Below, piece by piece: positions 44,496 to 52,819 of a DNA stretch of 64,000 nucleotides. This stretch comes from Gammaproteobacteria bacterium (GTDB lineage Bacteria; Pseudomonadota; Gammaproteobacteria; JAJFKG01): NCBI GenBank assembly GCA_021773335.1, contig JAJFKG010000057.1, positions 1 to 64,000 of the forward strand, given 5' to 3'. Both the position numbers and the translations under genes were made by a program. Numbering within the stretch: the first letter of the stretch is position 1; each line of letters opens with the position of its first letter. A model generated the notes under the pieces. The model ran no database searches. It saw only the letters and a list, made by a program, of their open reading frames with translations, and was not told the DNA's origin.

Positions 44496-45929
44496 TCAGA
44501 AATGAATCATCCTGCCTTCCGCGCCCAGCGCCGCTTCCATGACGGCTTCGCTTAGGGTGGGATGCGCGTGCATGGTGGCGGTGATTTCAGCGCCGGTGGC
44601 TTCCAGGCGTCTTGCCAGGCCCATCTCAGCGATGAGTTCGGTGACGTTTTCGCCGATCATGTGGGCGCCGAGGATTTCGCCGTGCTTTTTGTCGGTGATG
44701 ATTTTGGTAAAGCCCTGTGTCTGTCCGAGCGCCTGGGCCTTGCCGGAGGCCTTGAAGGGGAACTTGCCGACGGTGTAGCTAAGGCCCTTTTCCTTGCAGG
44801 CCTCTTCGGTCAGGCCGATGGAGGCGACCTGTGGGTGGCAGTAGGTGCAGCCGGGGACGGAGCCGTAGTCGATGGGCGTGGCGTGGTGTCCGGCGATGAG
44901 TTCGATGCAGACGATGGCTTCCTCGCTAGCGACGTGCGCGAGCCACGGCGGGCCGATCACGTCGCCGACGGCGTGGATCCCGGGGACGCTGGTGCCGTAG
45001 GTTCTTTTTTCGACCTTGATGTGGTCTTTGAAGATTGCGAGCCCAAGGGAATCATCGAACAGCCCGTCGTACCGGCCGCGGACACCGACGGCGACCAGGG
45101 CCTTGTCCGCTTCGATCGTCTGAGTCTTGGTTTCGTTGTGGGTCGGGGCGACGACGGCCTTGATGCCGGTCTTGGTCGTCTCAAGCGAGAGCGTTTTATG
45201 CCCGGGGAGGGTCTTGATGCCCTGCTTTTTAAAGGCCTTGGCGATCTCCTTGGAGACCTCGCCGTCCTCGATCGGCATCAACCGGTCGAGCATCTCGATG
45301 ACGGTGACCTCGGTGCCGAAGGCGTTGTAGAAGTAGGCGAACTCCATCCCGATCGCGCCGGACCCGACGATCAACAGCTTCTTGGGCTGCTCGGTGAGCG
45401 TCATAGCCTCCTTGGCGGCGATGATCCTGTCGCCATCAAACGGCGCGCCCGGCAACTCGCGGGGGACGGCACCGGTGGCGATCAGGATGTGCTTGCAGGA
45501 GAGCGTCTGCGCGGGCTTGCCCTTGCGTGCGGAATCGTCCTTGTCGAAGACCTGGACCGAGCCTGCGGCGGGGATGAAGGCGTGACCCTGAAAGTGGGCG
45601 ATCTTGTTTTTTTTAAACAGGAAGTGCACGCCCTTGTTGAGTTGGTCGGCGACGCCGCGGGAGCGCCCGATGACCTTCTCCCAGTTGTGCCGGATGTTGT
45701 CGGCCTGGATGCCCCACTGCTGGGCGTCGTGCTTGAGGTGGTGATAGAACTCGGCCCCGGCGAGCAGGGCCTTGGTCGGGATGCAGCCGTAGTTCAGGCA
45801 GACGCCCCCGAGCTTGTCGCGCTCGACGCAGGCGACCCTCAGGCCCAGTTGCGCCGCGCGGATCGCACCGACGTAGCCCGCGGGCCCGCCGCCGATGATG
45901 ACCAGATCAAAACTCATACCCTCGGGCAT
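44496..45929 (-). CDS. lpdA: Dihydrolipoyl dehydrogenase (E3)
   Basis: 477 aa. FAD enzyme that reoxidises dihydrolipoyl groups of 2-oxo acid dehydrogenases or glycine cleavage. The FAD fingerprint is VIIGGGPAGYVGAI and the redox disulfide is in GGVCLNYGCIPTKALL. The NAD-binding fingerprint is LLIVGSGAIGMEFA, HAVGDVIGPPWLAHVA is the second FAD motif, and the interface catalytic His-Glu is in MHAHPTLSEAVMEA. Tyr replaces the more common Val in the CxxxxC loop. The E1 and E2 partners are not in the window. AAGGAAA about ten bases upstream supports the ATG at 45929. Confidence 0.94.
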   Translation of the reverse strand: MPEGMSFDLVIIGGGPAGYVGAIRAAQLGLRVACVERDKLGGVCLNYGCIPTKALLAGAEFYHHLKHDAQQWGIQADNIRHNWEKVIGRSRGVADQLNKGVHFLFKKNKIAHFQGHAFIPAAGSVQVFDKDDSARKGKPAQTLSCKHILIATGAVPRELPGAPFDGDRIIAAKEAMTLTEQPKKLLIVGSGAIGMEFAYFYNAFGTEVTVIEMLDRLMPIEDGEVSKEIAKAFKKQGIKTLPGHKTLSLETTKTGIKAVVAPTHNETKTQTIEADKALVAVGVRGRYDGLFDDSLGLAIFKDHIKVEKRTYGTSVPGIHAVGDVIGPPWLAHVASEEAIVCIELIAGHHATPIDYGSVPGCTYCHPQVASIGLTEEACKEKGLSYTVGKFPFKASGKAQALGQTQGFTKIITDKKHGEILGAHMIGENVTELIAEMGLARRLEATGAEITATMHAHPTLSEAVMEAALGAEGRMIHF

Positions 45930-46172
45930 CGTGTGTTTTCCTTGATAGTTCAGGCGTCGGTATGGCCGTTTGGATGGGGTATGGTAGCCGATGTGGCCTA
46001 TACCTGTTGGGCTATCGCGTCTGGGCCGAGGGCCGATGTGCTACCGCCGAGGGTCAAAATCGATTCTAATACAAGGGCATCCGCGGGGTATCCCGGGGAT
46101 ATCCGGGGGCGTCTGGGTCGGCGCCGTGTCGGACCCGTTTCGTCACCTTGGCACACCCGTTGGGGGCTAACC

Positions 46173-46844
46173 ATGAACCAGTTCGATCAATACGAAAAGA
46201 AGTCCGGCAACGTGTGGGGCAAAGTCGCGATCGGGTGCGGGGTCGCGCTGGTGATAGCGATGTGTCTTGTAGCTGCGGGCGGGTACTGGCTGTGGAGCAA
46301 CGCCAAGTCACTGGCCAGCGGCCTGGCCGCAAGCGGCATCATCCAGGCGGTCGAGTCTTCGGACCTGACCGACGATCAGAAGTCGCGGATCGTTTTACGT
46401 GTTGAGCAGGTGCGTGACGATTTCGTGGCGGGCGACATCACACTCGAACAAGTAGCGAAGATCGGTGAACAGATCGTTGAGAGCCCGGCGCTCTATATCG
46501 CGTCGGTCATGTTCGTCGAGCAGGCCTACATCGTCCCATCGGGTCTCAGCGGCGAGGAGAAGGAGGCGGCCGGCCGGACACTGCAACGTTTTGCGCGGGG
46601 CCTATATGAGAAGAGCTACCCGATGGAGGTACTCGAAGACGTCCTGGCTCCGGTTCAGAAGACCGACGCGGGTGGGCAGAAGCAATTCAAGGAAAAACCC
46701 ACCGACGAGGACCTGCGTGAACTGATCGAGTTGGCCCGGCAGAAAGCCGACGAAGCGGGCGTCCCCGACGAGCCGTTCGTAGTAGACGTTGCCAAGGAGA
46801 TCGAAGACGCCATCGACGAGGTTCTTCAGGGTTCGAGCCCCTAG
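46173..46844 (+). CDS. Single-span membrane protein, unknown function
   Basis: 223 aa. A short charged N-terminus (MNQFDQYEKKSGNVWGK) is followed by one hydrophobic helix (VAIGCGVALVIAMCLVAAGG) and a soluble, strongly helical Glu/Lys/Asp-rich region (LTDDQKSRIVLRVEQVRDDF, ELIELARQKADEAGV, IEDAIDEVLQG). No domain was recognised. GGGGG eight bases before the ATG supports the start; a far longer frame upstream is antisense to lpdA and is not used. It precedes purU by 78 bp and may share its transcript. Confidence 0.72.
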   Translation: MNQFDQYEKKSGNVWGKVAIGCGVALVIAMCLVAAGGYWLWSNAKSLASGLAASGIIQAVESSDLTDDQKSRIVLRVEQVRDDFVAGDITLEQVAKIGEQIVESPALYIASVMFVEQAYIVPSGLSGEEKEAAGRTLQRFARGLYEKSYPMEVLEDVLAPVQKTDAGGQKQFKEKPTDEDLRELIELARQKADEAGVPDEPFVVDVAKEIEDAIDEVLQGSSP

Positions 46845-46922
46845 CGTGGTGCATGGGAGATATCATCTGCCCCTGTCGTGGGTTTGACGGGGCCGTAAGG
46901 TTCGAATGAGAGACGTAAAGCT

Positions 46923-47816
46923 ATGCCGCAAATCAAAGCCGTTGTCAGCGTCGTGGGTAAGGACCAGAAGGCGGTGGTCGCCAAGTTCGCCACACACCTG
47001 GCCGAGTTGGGCGTGAACATCCTGGACATCGAGCAGCAGGTGACCCGCGGCCGGTTCATCATGGACATGCTGGTAGACCTGTCGGACCTGAACGTGAGCC
47101 TGGACGAGCTGATCACGGGGCTGCTGGACCTTGGCAAGCAGATCGAGATGGAGGTCCGGGTTGCGCTTCACGACCAGGGCCGGCCCAAGCGTGTGGCGGT
47201 TTTGGCCAGCAAGGAGGCGCACTGTCTGGAACGGATCATCGAGGACTTTCAGCACAAGCGTTGCCGAGGCGAGCTGGTCTGTGTGCTGGCGAACCACCCG
47301 GACCTCGAGCCGGTCGCCCAGGAAGCGGGCCTGCCGTTTGCGCATATGCCGGCGACCGACAAGCCGGCGCACTTCAAGTGGGTGATGCAGCAGCTTCAGC
47401 AGTACAAGCCGGACCTGGTCGTGCTGGCGCGTTACATGCAGATCGTCCCGCCGGAGTTGGTCACGGCGTACCGTCATAAGATCATCAATATCCACCCGTC
47501 GCTGCTGCCTTACTTCCCCGGCGCCAAGCCGTATCACCAGGCTTGGGAGCAGGGTGTGCGGGTCACGGGCTGCACCGCGCATTTCGTCACCGAGGACCTG
47601 GACGAAGGCCCGATCGTGTTGCAGGACGTCTTCCACATCGATGTGGGCAAAGACACGGCCGCGGACGTGCGCAGCAAGGGCCAGCAGCTCGAGGGCCGGG
47701 TGCTGTCCGAGGCGGTGCGGATGTTTCTGGATGAGAAGCTTTTGGTGGTTGACGACAAGGTCGTGTTCCGACCGGGCCTGAGCACGCTTCTGGACCACGC
47801 GGACAACGGCGGGTGA
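46923..47816 (+). CDS. purU: Formyltetrahydrofolate deformylase
   Basis: 297 aa. It hydrolyses 10-formyl-THF to formate and THF, balancing one-carbon pools. An N-terminal ACT domain (about 1-85: VVSVVGKDQKAVVAKFATHL) joins a formyltransferase-fold domain with KRVAVLASKEAHCLERII, the catalytic-site NIHPSLLPYFPGAKPYHQAW and GCTAHFVTEDLDEGPIV (Asn, His and Asp of the family triad). Length is as usual (280-300 aa). It ends convergent with the AMMECR1 gene, leaving eight bases between stops. Confidence 0.93.
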   Translation: MPQIKAVVSVVGKDQKAVVAKFATHLAELGVNILDIEQQVTRGRFIMDMLVDLSDLNVSLDELITGLLDLGKQIEMEVRVALHDQGRPKRVAVLASKEAHCLERIIEDFQHKRCRGELVCVLANHPDLEPVAQEAGLPFAHMPATDKPAHFKWVMQQLQQYKPDLVVLARYMQIVPPELVTAYRHKIINIHPSLLPYFPGAKPYHQAWEQGVRVTGCTAHFVTEDLDEGPIVLQDVFHIDVGKDTAADVRSKGQQLEGRVLSEAVRMFLDEKLLVVDDKVVFRPGLSTLLDHADNGG

Positions 47817-47824
47817 CGGGCTAC

Positions 47825-48397
47825 TTAACGGCTGTCTTGCGAGATCGATTCACAGGTATAGCGTGAGATATGCAGGTCGTCGGGCCAGGCGTTGGACGCC
47901 AGCCCTGCCTTGACCTTGAGTTGATCCAGGAACCGCCGCGGGTCGGTCAGGGTCTGCCAGACGGCTGGGAGGAACGTGCCCCGGCACCGGCCGGCTTCCA
48001 GAACCAGGCCGTCCACCCCCGGGCGGAGCTGACGCAGCAGGTCGTCTTCACCTTCAAACGTCATCGGCTGCGGCGGGGTCAGCACCGCGATGTGCACATC
48101 GATTTGGGGGTATTCCAGTTCAGTCAACGGTTCGAACCGCGGGTCGGCGAACGCGGCGGCGTAGGCGTTATGTGCGACCCCCTGGACCAATGGGCCTTCC
48201 GCCTCCAGCCTGCCGATACAGCCGCGCAGTTGGCCGGCGATCTTGAGCGTGACGAACGAGGCGCGGGGTTGATTCAGCGCCTCGCTAAACTGGGCCGGGT
48301 CGATCTCCACCGGCCGGTTGTGCTTTAGGCCGTGGCTGATCGAGGCCCGGGCCACGTCGATCAATACGTCCCTGTCCTGGGTTGGTAACGTGTCCAT
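47825..48397 (-). CDS. amrA: AmmeMemoRadiSam system protein A (AMMECR1 domain)
   Basis: 190 aa. AMMECR1 domain with the hallmark LRGCIGRLE, preceded by FVTLKIAGQ and followed by AAAFADPRFEPLTELEYPQI and GRCRGTFLPAVWQTL. The function of the family is not firmly known; with Memo and a radical SAM enzyme it forms a conserved three-gene set. Here A and the Memo (B) gene are adjacent with a seven-base gap and overlapping logic; the radical SAM component is absent from the window. The ATG at 48397 is chosen because the frame upstream overlaps the B gene coding sequence. Confidence 0.9.
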   Translation of the reverse strand: MDTLPTQDRDVLIDVARASISHGLKHNRPVEIDPAQFSEALNQPRASFVTLKIAGQLRGCIGRLEAEGPLVQGVAHNAYAAAFADPRFEPLTELEYPQIDVHIAVLTPPQPMTFEGEDDLLRQLRPGVDGLVLEAGRCRGTFLPAVWQTLTDPRRFLDQLKVKAGLASNAWPDDLHISRYTCESISQDSR

Positions 48398-48404
48398 AGC
48401 GGGC

Positions 48405-49265
48405 TCAGTTAAATATAAACGCCCCGTACCCGACCACCCGGTCACGGGGCCCGGCGGTGTCGCCGGAGTTTCTCAGGTCAACTGCGGTGGCGTTTAGGCC
48501 ACGGCTTTGGGCGCAGGCAAGCAGGCCCCTGATCGCAATATGCCCGCAGGCCCGGTCCGGTCCGATGTCCTCAGGCCTTTGATTGACGATCGCGTCGGCC
48601 GTCTGCCGGTCCGTGACGGTCGCGGTGTCGTAATCGAGGTAGTGAGATAAGTCGCTGGAGATGACGATCAGTGTGTGCTGATCGCCCCAGAGCTGATCGA
48701 GCGCCTTGGCCGCCAGTTCGTGTCCGCAGTCGCCGAACAAGATCGGGACGATCGTAAACCCGGCCGGTTTGGTAAGGTCTGCGCCGCCCAGGACGTGAAG
48801 CAGCAGGGGTAGATGGACTTCCAGGGCGTGGTCCTTCGCGTGGGCGGGGTCGTTTTCGTGAACGCCGGGCAGTCCCATGAGCAAACGTGTGGCTTCGGTG
48901 TCGACCGGGACCGGCCCAAGCGGCGTGTCGAATGCCTGGGCTGAACTGACCGCCAACCCCGAGAACGCGATCCGGTGGGACGGGCCTATCAGCACGACCC
49001 GCCTGATGACGCCGCGGTCAGACGCGATCGCGGCGTATGCCGAGGCCGCAACCGGTCCGGAATACGGGTACCCAGCGTGGGGGGCGATGATGGCCTTGAT
49101 CGGTTGGTGGTTGGCTGTGGCGTCTGGGCGCAGCGCGGGGCTGGCGCCCTGTATGTATTGTTTGATCTCACGGCGAAGCTGGCCCGGGTCGGCCGGGTAG
49201 AACATCCCCGCGACCGCCGCTGGCCGGACAGAGGTCTGTCTATGGATCGGCTCCTGTGCCGGCAT
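48405..49265 (-). CDS. amrB: AmmeMemoRadiSam system protein B (Memo family)
   Basis: 286 aa. Memo-family dioxygenase-like fold: VAGMFYPADPGQLRREI, AIIAPHAGYPYSGPVAA with the metal-binding His, LIGPSHRIAFSGLAVSS (second His), EVHLPLLLHVL and VISSDLSHYLDYDTAT. Memo homologs bind a metal with His/Cys-type ligands and are related to class III extradiol dioxygenases. It is the upstream gene of the pair with amrA on the minus strand. Function is unknown, possibly redox-related. Confidence 0.92.
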   Translation of the reverse strand: MPAQEPIHRQTSVRPAAVAGMFYPADPGQLRREIKQYIQGASPALRPDATANHQPIKAIIAPHAGYPYSGPVAASAYAAIASDRGVIRRVVLIGPSHRIAFSGLAVSSAQAFDTPLGPVPVDTEATRLLMGLPGVHENDPAHAKDHALEVHLPLLLHVLGGADLTKPAGFTIVPILFGDCGHELAAKALDQLWGDQHTLIVISSDLSHYLDYDTATVTDRQTADAIVNQRPEDIGPDRACGHIAIRGLLACAQSRGLNATAVDLRNSGDTAGPRDRVVGYGAFIFN

Positions 49266-49367
49266 AGAGCGCCTTTCCGCACAGATCAGATCGGGTCCGT
49301 GATTATTCTAGGGTGTATCCGCCGGGGGTAAAGCTTCCGGCTCTTTTCAGCGATGTCTGTGCTAGGG

Positions 49368-50342
49368 CTACCGCTCGGACGTCTGCTTGTCTTCGTAGAG
49401 CCGGCGGTCGGCGATCTGGATCAGGGCCCGGGTGTCGTGGCAGGGGTCTTCGTGCAGCGATGCGATGCCGAAGGACAGGTCCAACATCCGGGTATTGGGG
49501 AACATGGTGTAGGCCTGGCGGGTGAAGAGTTTTCGGATCATGTTGGCGACGCGCCCGGCGCGGCGGGTGTCGGCGCCGGGCATGAGGACGACAAACTCAT
49601 CGCCGCCGAGGCGGATCGCCAGGTCGTCATGCCGGCAGGTGGCGCGGATCAGGCCCGCCAGGAACACCAATAGATGATCGCCCGCGGCGTGACCCAGGGT
49701 GTCATTGACGTGCTTGAAGTGATCCAGGTCCATGACGATGCAGGACAGGTCGGTGCCCGAGTCCTTGGCGGAGTTGAAGACCCGCTCAGACTGGTCGTCG
49801 AGGAACCGGCGGTTGCCCAGGTCGGTCAGGGCGTCGCGCATGACCAGCCGGCTCAGTTCGGTGGTCGCTTTGCGTGTGGCGTCGGCGACGCGGTGGTCCA
49901 GCGTTCGGCGCAGCGACCGGACTTCCATGTGGTGGCGCATCGAGGCGACGCCCATCGAGTGCAGCGACTTGGCGATCCGGCCGATCTCATCGCCCCGGCC
50001 GATCGGCAGACGCTTCAGTGAACTGGTCAACCCCGTGCGCGACAGCCGCTGGGCCTGGTCCGCCAGCCGGGCGTACGGTTTGGTCACCCACCGATCCGCG
50101 TGCCACCAGAGAAGCCCCAGCCCCACCACAAGCGCGCCGGCCAGGTGCCAGAAGAGGCCTTGCTGAATCTGTGAATAGGCGCCCAGCCCAAACCCGCCGA
50201 CGCCCGCCAGTGTCAACAGCAAGCTAACCTTGTGTTGCAGCGGCGGATCGTGCCTTACCCGCTTGGGCACCGTCTGGATGGTGTCGGGGCAGGCTTGCGG
50301 GGATTGAGGGTGGTCTGGGCTCGGCGGCTTGCTTAACGCCAT
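49368..50342 (-). CDS. Membrane-bound diguanylate cyclase (GGDEF)
   Basis: 324 aa. Two hydrophobic helices (about 35-58 and 62-82: VSLLLTLAGVGGFGLGAYS, HLAGALVVGLGLLWWH), a HAMP-like stretch (KPYARLADQAQRLSRTGL, GRGDEIGRIAKSLHSM), then a complete GGDEF domain (DALTDLGNRRFLDD, MDLDHFKHVNDTLGHAAGDH, RLGGDEFVVL). An RxxD inhibitory site (RHDD) lies exactly five residues before GGDEF, so feedback by c-di-GMP is likely. It makes c-di-GMP. Little sensor domain lies outside the membrane. Confidence 0.93.
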   Translation of the reverse strand: MALSKPPSPDHPQSPQACPDTIQTVPKRVRHDPPLQHKVSLLLTLAGVGGFGLGAYSQIQQGLFWHLAGALVVGLGLLWWHADRWVTKPYARLADQAQRLSRTGLTSSLKRLPIGRGDEIGRIAKSLHSMGVASMRHHMEVRSLRRTLDHRVADATRKATTELSRLVMRDALTDLGNRRFLDDQSERVFNSAKDSGTDLSCIVMDLDHFKHVNDTLGHAAGDHLLVFLAGLIRATCRHDDLAIRLGGDEFVVLMPGADTRRAGRVANMIRKLFTRQAYTMFPNTRMLDLSFGIASLHEDPCHDTRALIQIADRRLYEDKQTSER

Positions 50343-50514
50343 AACACCGAGATCGACCCAATACCCGGCTACCTTTGCCGCCCACGTGCTGATCCAGGCT
50401 AATCGAATGACTTGTTGGTGAGGTCGATCGGTCGGGCAAGCCGCTGAAAATGGGTCGTCCCGTTAAGGTGTAACGGTGATGCCGATTGTGCGGATATTTT
50501 TTGTCAGAGACAAC

Positions 50515-51396
50515 TCAGCCGCTGGCGAACGGCGGCTGGGTTACATCCGCCGGCAGATCCAGCGATTCAATCGATGTGGCTTGACGGGTGTTGGTGTCGA
50601 TGTCGATCACCACGCCCTGCACACGGGGGTTGCCCTCGGCGACGTCGAAGGGGTGGGGCATGTTCGTGGTCATATGAGCGACAACCCGGTCGGCGCGTCG
50701 GCCTAAGACCGAGTCATGCGGACCGGTCATCCCAAGGTCGCTGATATAGGCCGTGCCCCCCGCGCCGACACGGGGCGAGCCGGTCCCGTCGACCTGGGTC
50801 GGGAGGATCCGGGCGTCGGCGGTCGGGGTGTGGGTGTGGGTGCCCAGCACCGCCGCCACCCGGCCGTTGAGGTGCCAGCCCATCGCGACCTTCTCGCTGG
50901 TCGCCTCGGCGTGAATCTCCACGATCACGATCGGGTCGCGCTCGGGCAACTCGGCAAGCAACTGATCCACCGTGGCGAAAGGGTCATTGGCGGGCATCGA
51001 CATGAAAATCCGGCCCAAGACGGTCATGACGTAGACGCCCGGCCCCTCGCCTGCCTCGTCCCCGTTTTCGGCTTTCGGCCGGACGCACATCCACCGCTTG
51101 CCCGCCGCGCCGACAGACAGGTTTGCCGGGCGGATGATGTTCGATTCGGTCTGGAGCGTCTGGACGATCTGCTTTTTCTTGTAGACGTGGTCGCCGAGGG
51201 TGATCGCGTCGATGCCCCGGGCGCAGAGCTTCTTGTAGATGTCCGGGGTGATCCCCGAACCGTTGGCGGCGTTTTCCGCGTTGGCGATGATCAGGTCCGG
51301 GCTGTACCGATCACGGATGACCGGGACCTGCTGAGACACGGCCTTGCAGCCGGGCCCGCCGACGATGTCGCCTAGGAAGACGATGCGGATGCTCAT
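50515..51396 (-). CDS. YmdB-like (TIGR00282 family) metallophosphoesterase
   Basis: 293 aa. A calcineurin-fold phosphoesterase related to B. subtilis YmdB (a cyclic-nucleotide phosphodiesterase). GDIVGGPGCKAV (9-20), NAENAANGSGIT (39-50), VIVEIHAEATSEKVAMG and VLGTHTHTPTADARILP are conserved. The usual GNH motif reads GDH (68-70, LGDHVY); Asn, a metal/phosphate ligand in relatives, is Asp. Activity is therefore probable but not assured. It is divergent from nrdR, 92 bp between starts. Confidence 0.88.
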   Translation of the reverse strand: MSIRIVFLGDIVGGPGCKAVSQQVPVIRDRYSPDLIIANAENAANGSGITPDIYKKLCARGIDAITLGDHVYKKKQIVQTLQTESNIIRPANLSVGAAGKRWMCVRPKAENGDEAGEGPGVYVMTVLGRIFMSMPANDPFATVDQLLAELPERDPIVIVEIHAEATSEKVAMGWHLNGRVAAVLGTHTHTPTADARILPTQVDGTGSPRVGAGGTAYISDLGMTGPHDSVLGRRADRVVAHMTTNMPHPFDVAEGNPRVQGVVIDIDTNTRQATSIESLDLPADVTQPPFASG

Positions 51397-51488
51397 CCTA
51401 AGGAGATTAGTGGGTCTGCCGGCCCAGGTCTAACCGTCCGGCTCTCGGCGTTGACCGTCCGGGGCAGGCGGTGGATACTGAGGGATAC

Positions 51489-51983
51489 ATGCGATGCCCC
51501 TATTGCCACGACAACGACGACAAAGTCATCGACAGCCGATCCAGCGACGGCGGCAAGGCCATACGAAGACGACGGGTCTGTAACGCCTGCAACAAGCGTT
51601 TTACGACCTACGAGCACATCGAGCGGCAGACCCGGCTGAACGTCGTCAAGCGCGACGGCGCCCGCGTCCCCTACGACCGTGAAAAACTCATGTCGGGCGT
51701 GCAGAAAGCCTGCTACAAACGGCCGATCCCCGCCGAGCAACTGGTTCAGTTGATAGACACGGTGGAGGAAAACCTGTTCAGGCGGGGCGAGCGGGAGATC
51801 CAGTCGATCGACATCGGCCGGATGGTCGCCGAGCAACTTAAGCGACTGGATCAGATCGCCTACATCCGCTTCGCCAGTGTCTACATGCAGGTCCGTAACA
51901 TCGACGACCTGTTGGAGGAGGTGAGGGAAGTTAAGGAAACCCAGCAACCCCCCGCACCACGTGACCAGGGTGATCTTTTCTAA
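51489..51983 (+). CDS. nrdR: Transcriptional repressor NrdR
   Basis: 164 aa. It represses ribonucleotide reductase genes by binding NrdR boxes, sensing ATP/dATP. The zinc ribbon MRCPYCHDNDDKVIDSR...RRRRVCNACNKRFTTYE and ATP-cone region (VVKRDGARVPYDREKLMSGV, IDIGRMVAEQLKRLDQIAYI) are complete. ATG 51489 starts at the zinc ribbon, matching all homologs. No nrd gene lies in the window. Confidence 0.96.
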   Translation: MRCPYCHDNDDKVIDSRSSDGGKAIRRRRVCNACNKRFTTYEHIERQTRLNVVKRDGARVPYDREKLMSGVQKACYKRPIPAEQLVQLIDTVEENLFRRGEREIQSIDIGRMVAEQLKRLDQIAYIRFASVYMQVRNIDDLLEEVREVKETQQPPAPRDQGDLF

Positions 51984-51994
51984 AAACTGGAATA

Positions 51995-52035
51995 CTGGAA
52001 ATAGGAAAATGTGTTCACACACGCCCTGTTTCCAG
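51995..52035. terminator. Inverted repeat between convergent nrdR and modB
   Basis: CTGGAAATAGG (51995-52005) pairs with CCTGTTTCCAG (52025-52035), one mismatch in eleven. It lies just after the nrdR stop and just before the modB stop. Nested inside is the palindrome TGTGTTCACACA. No strong T-run is present, so it is a candidate rather than a classic intrinsic terminator. Confidence 0.4.
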
Positions 52036-52037
52036 CT

Positions 52038-52778
52038 TTAGCGGCTGGGGCTGCTGTTCAAGCCGTCTTGCTTCCCTGTCTTAGCGGCTCTGGCCCCTGT
52101 TGAAGCCATCCAGCTTTTCCCGGCATAGAGCGCCCGGCTAAGCACCAGCGCGGCGAACGCCAGCGCCACCGCGACGCACACCAGCCCCACCGTCTGGGCC
52201 CCCGCGCTGGGGTCGTTCAGTGATGAGTAGATCGCCAGCGGAAGCGTCCGCGTTTGTCCCTGGATATTCCCAGCGATGATGATCGTCGCGCCGAACTCGC
52301 CCAGCGCCCGGGCAAAAGCCATCGCGCACCCAGCCGCCAGCCCCCGCCAGGCCAAGGGTAACGTGATCTGCCAGAACACCATCCAGCGCGACGCCCCTTC
52401 TGTCTGGGCCGCCTTCTCCAGGTCACGGTCCACCGCCTCGAACGCCACGCGCAGGGTCAAGACCAGAAACGGCATCGCCACCACCGACTGCGCCAGCGCC
52501 GCGCCGACCCAGGTAAACGCGATCTGAATCCCAAGGCCATCCAGCACCGGGCCAAGCAGCCCCCGTCGGCTGAGCACGACCAGCAGCAGATACCCCGTGA
52601 CCACCGGGGGGACGACCACCGGCAGCATCACGGCCATCTCAACCAGCGATTTACCGGCAAATGTCCGCCTGGCTAAAACCAGCGCGATCAGCACCGCCGG
52701 CACGAGACAGATCACCACCGCCGCCGCCGCACACAGCAGCGACAGCCCCACCGCCTGGATGACCGGGCCCGTGTCCAT
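52038..52778 (-). CDS. modB: Molybdate ABC transporter permease ModB
   Basis: 246 aa. Five to six hydrophobic helices, with the ABC permease EAA loop GASRWMVFWQITLPLAWRGL. It forms the inner-membrane channel for molybdate uptake with ModA and a ModC ATPase. LGEFGATIIIAGNIQGQTRT and SLCCAAAAVVICLVPAVLIA are typical of the CysT/ModB class. It is downstream of modA by 41 bp. The ATP-binding subunit is not found next to it. Confidence 0.93.
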   Translation of the reverse strand: MDTGPVIQAVGLSLLCAAAAVVICLVPAVLIALVLARRTFAGKSLVEMAVMLPVVVPPVVTGYLLLVVLSRRGLLGPVLDGLGIQIAFTWVGAALAQSVVAMPFLVLTLRVAFEAVDRDLEKAAQTEGASRWMVFWQITLPLAWRGLAAGCAMAFARALGEFGATIIIAGNIQGQTRTLPLAIYSSLNDPSAGAQTVGLVCVAVALAFAALVLSRALYAGKSWMASTGARAAKTGKQDGLNSSPSR

Positions 52779-52819
52779 CCCCCAAGGGTAGCGTTGTTTT
52801 CCCGGCGTGCGCAGCGGTC

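Noticed and set aside
44562-46172. Very long plus-strand open frame running into the membrane protein at 46173
   Set aside because: It is antisense to lpdA, whose product has complete motifs. High-G+C third positions leave the opposite strand open. Only the part from 46173 is kept, because it has a ribosome site and a membrane helix.
46820-46845. GGTTCGAGCCCC resembling a tRNA T-loop
   Set aside because: It is the coding end of the membrane protein gene, and no cloverleaf partner sequences are nearby. No tRNA was recognised elsewhere.
51393-52022. 209-aa minus-strand open frame
   Set aside because: Antisense to nrdR, which is complete and has clear zinc-ribbon motifs.
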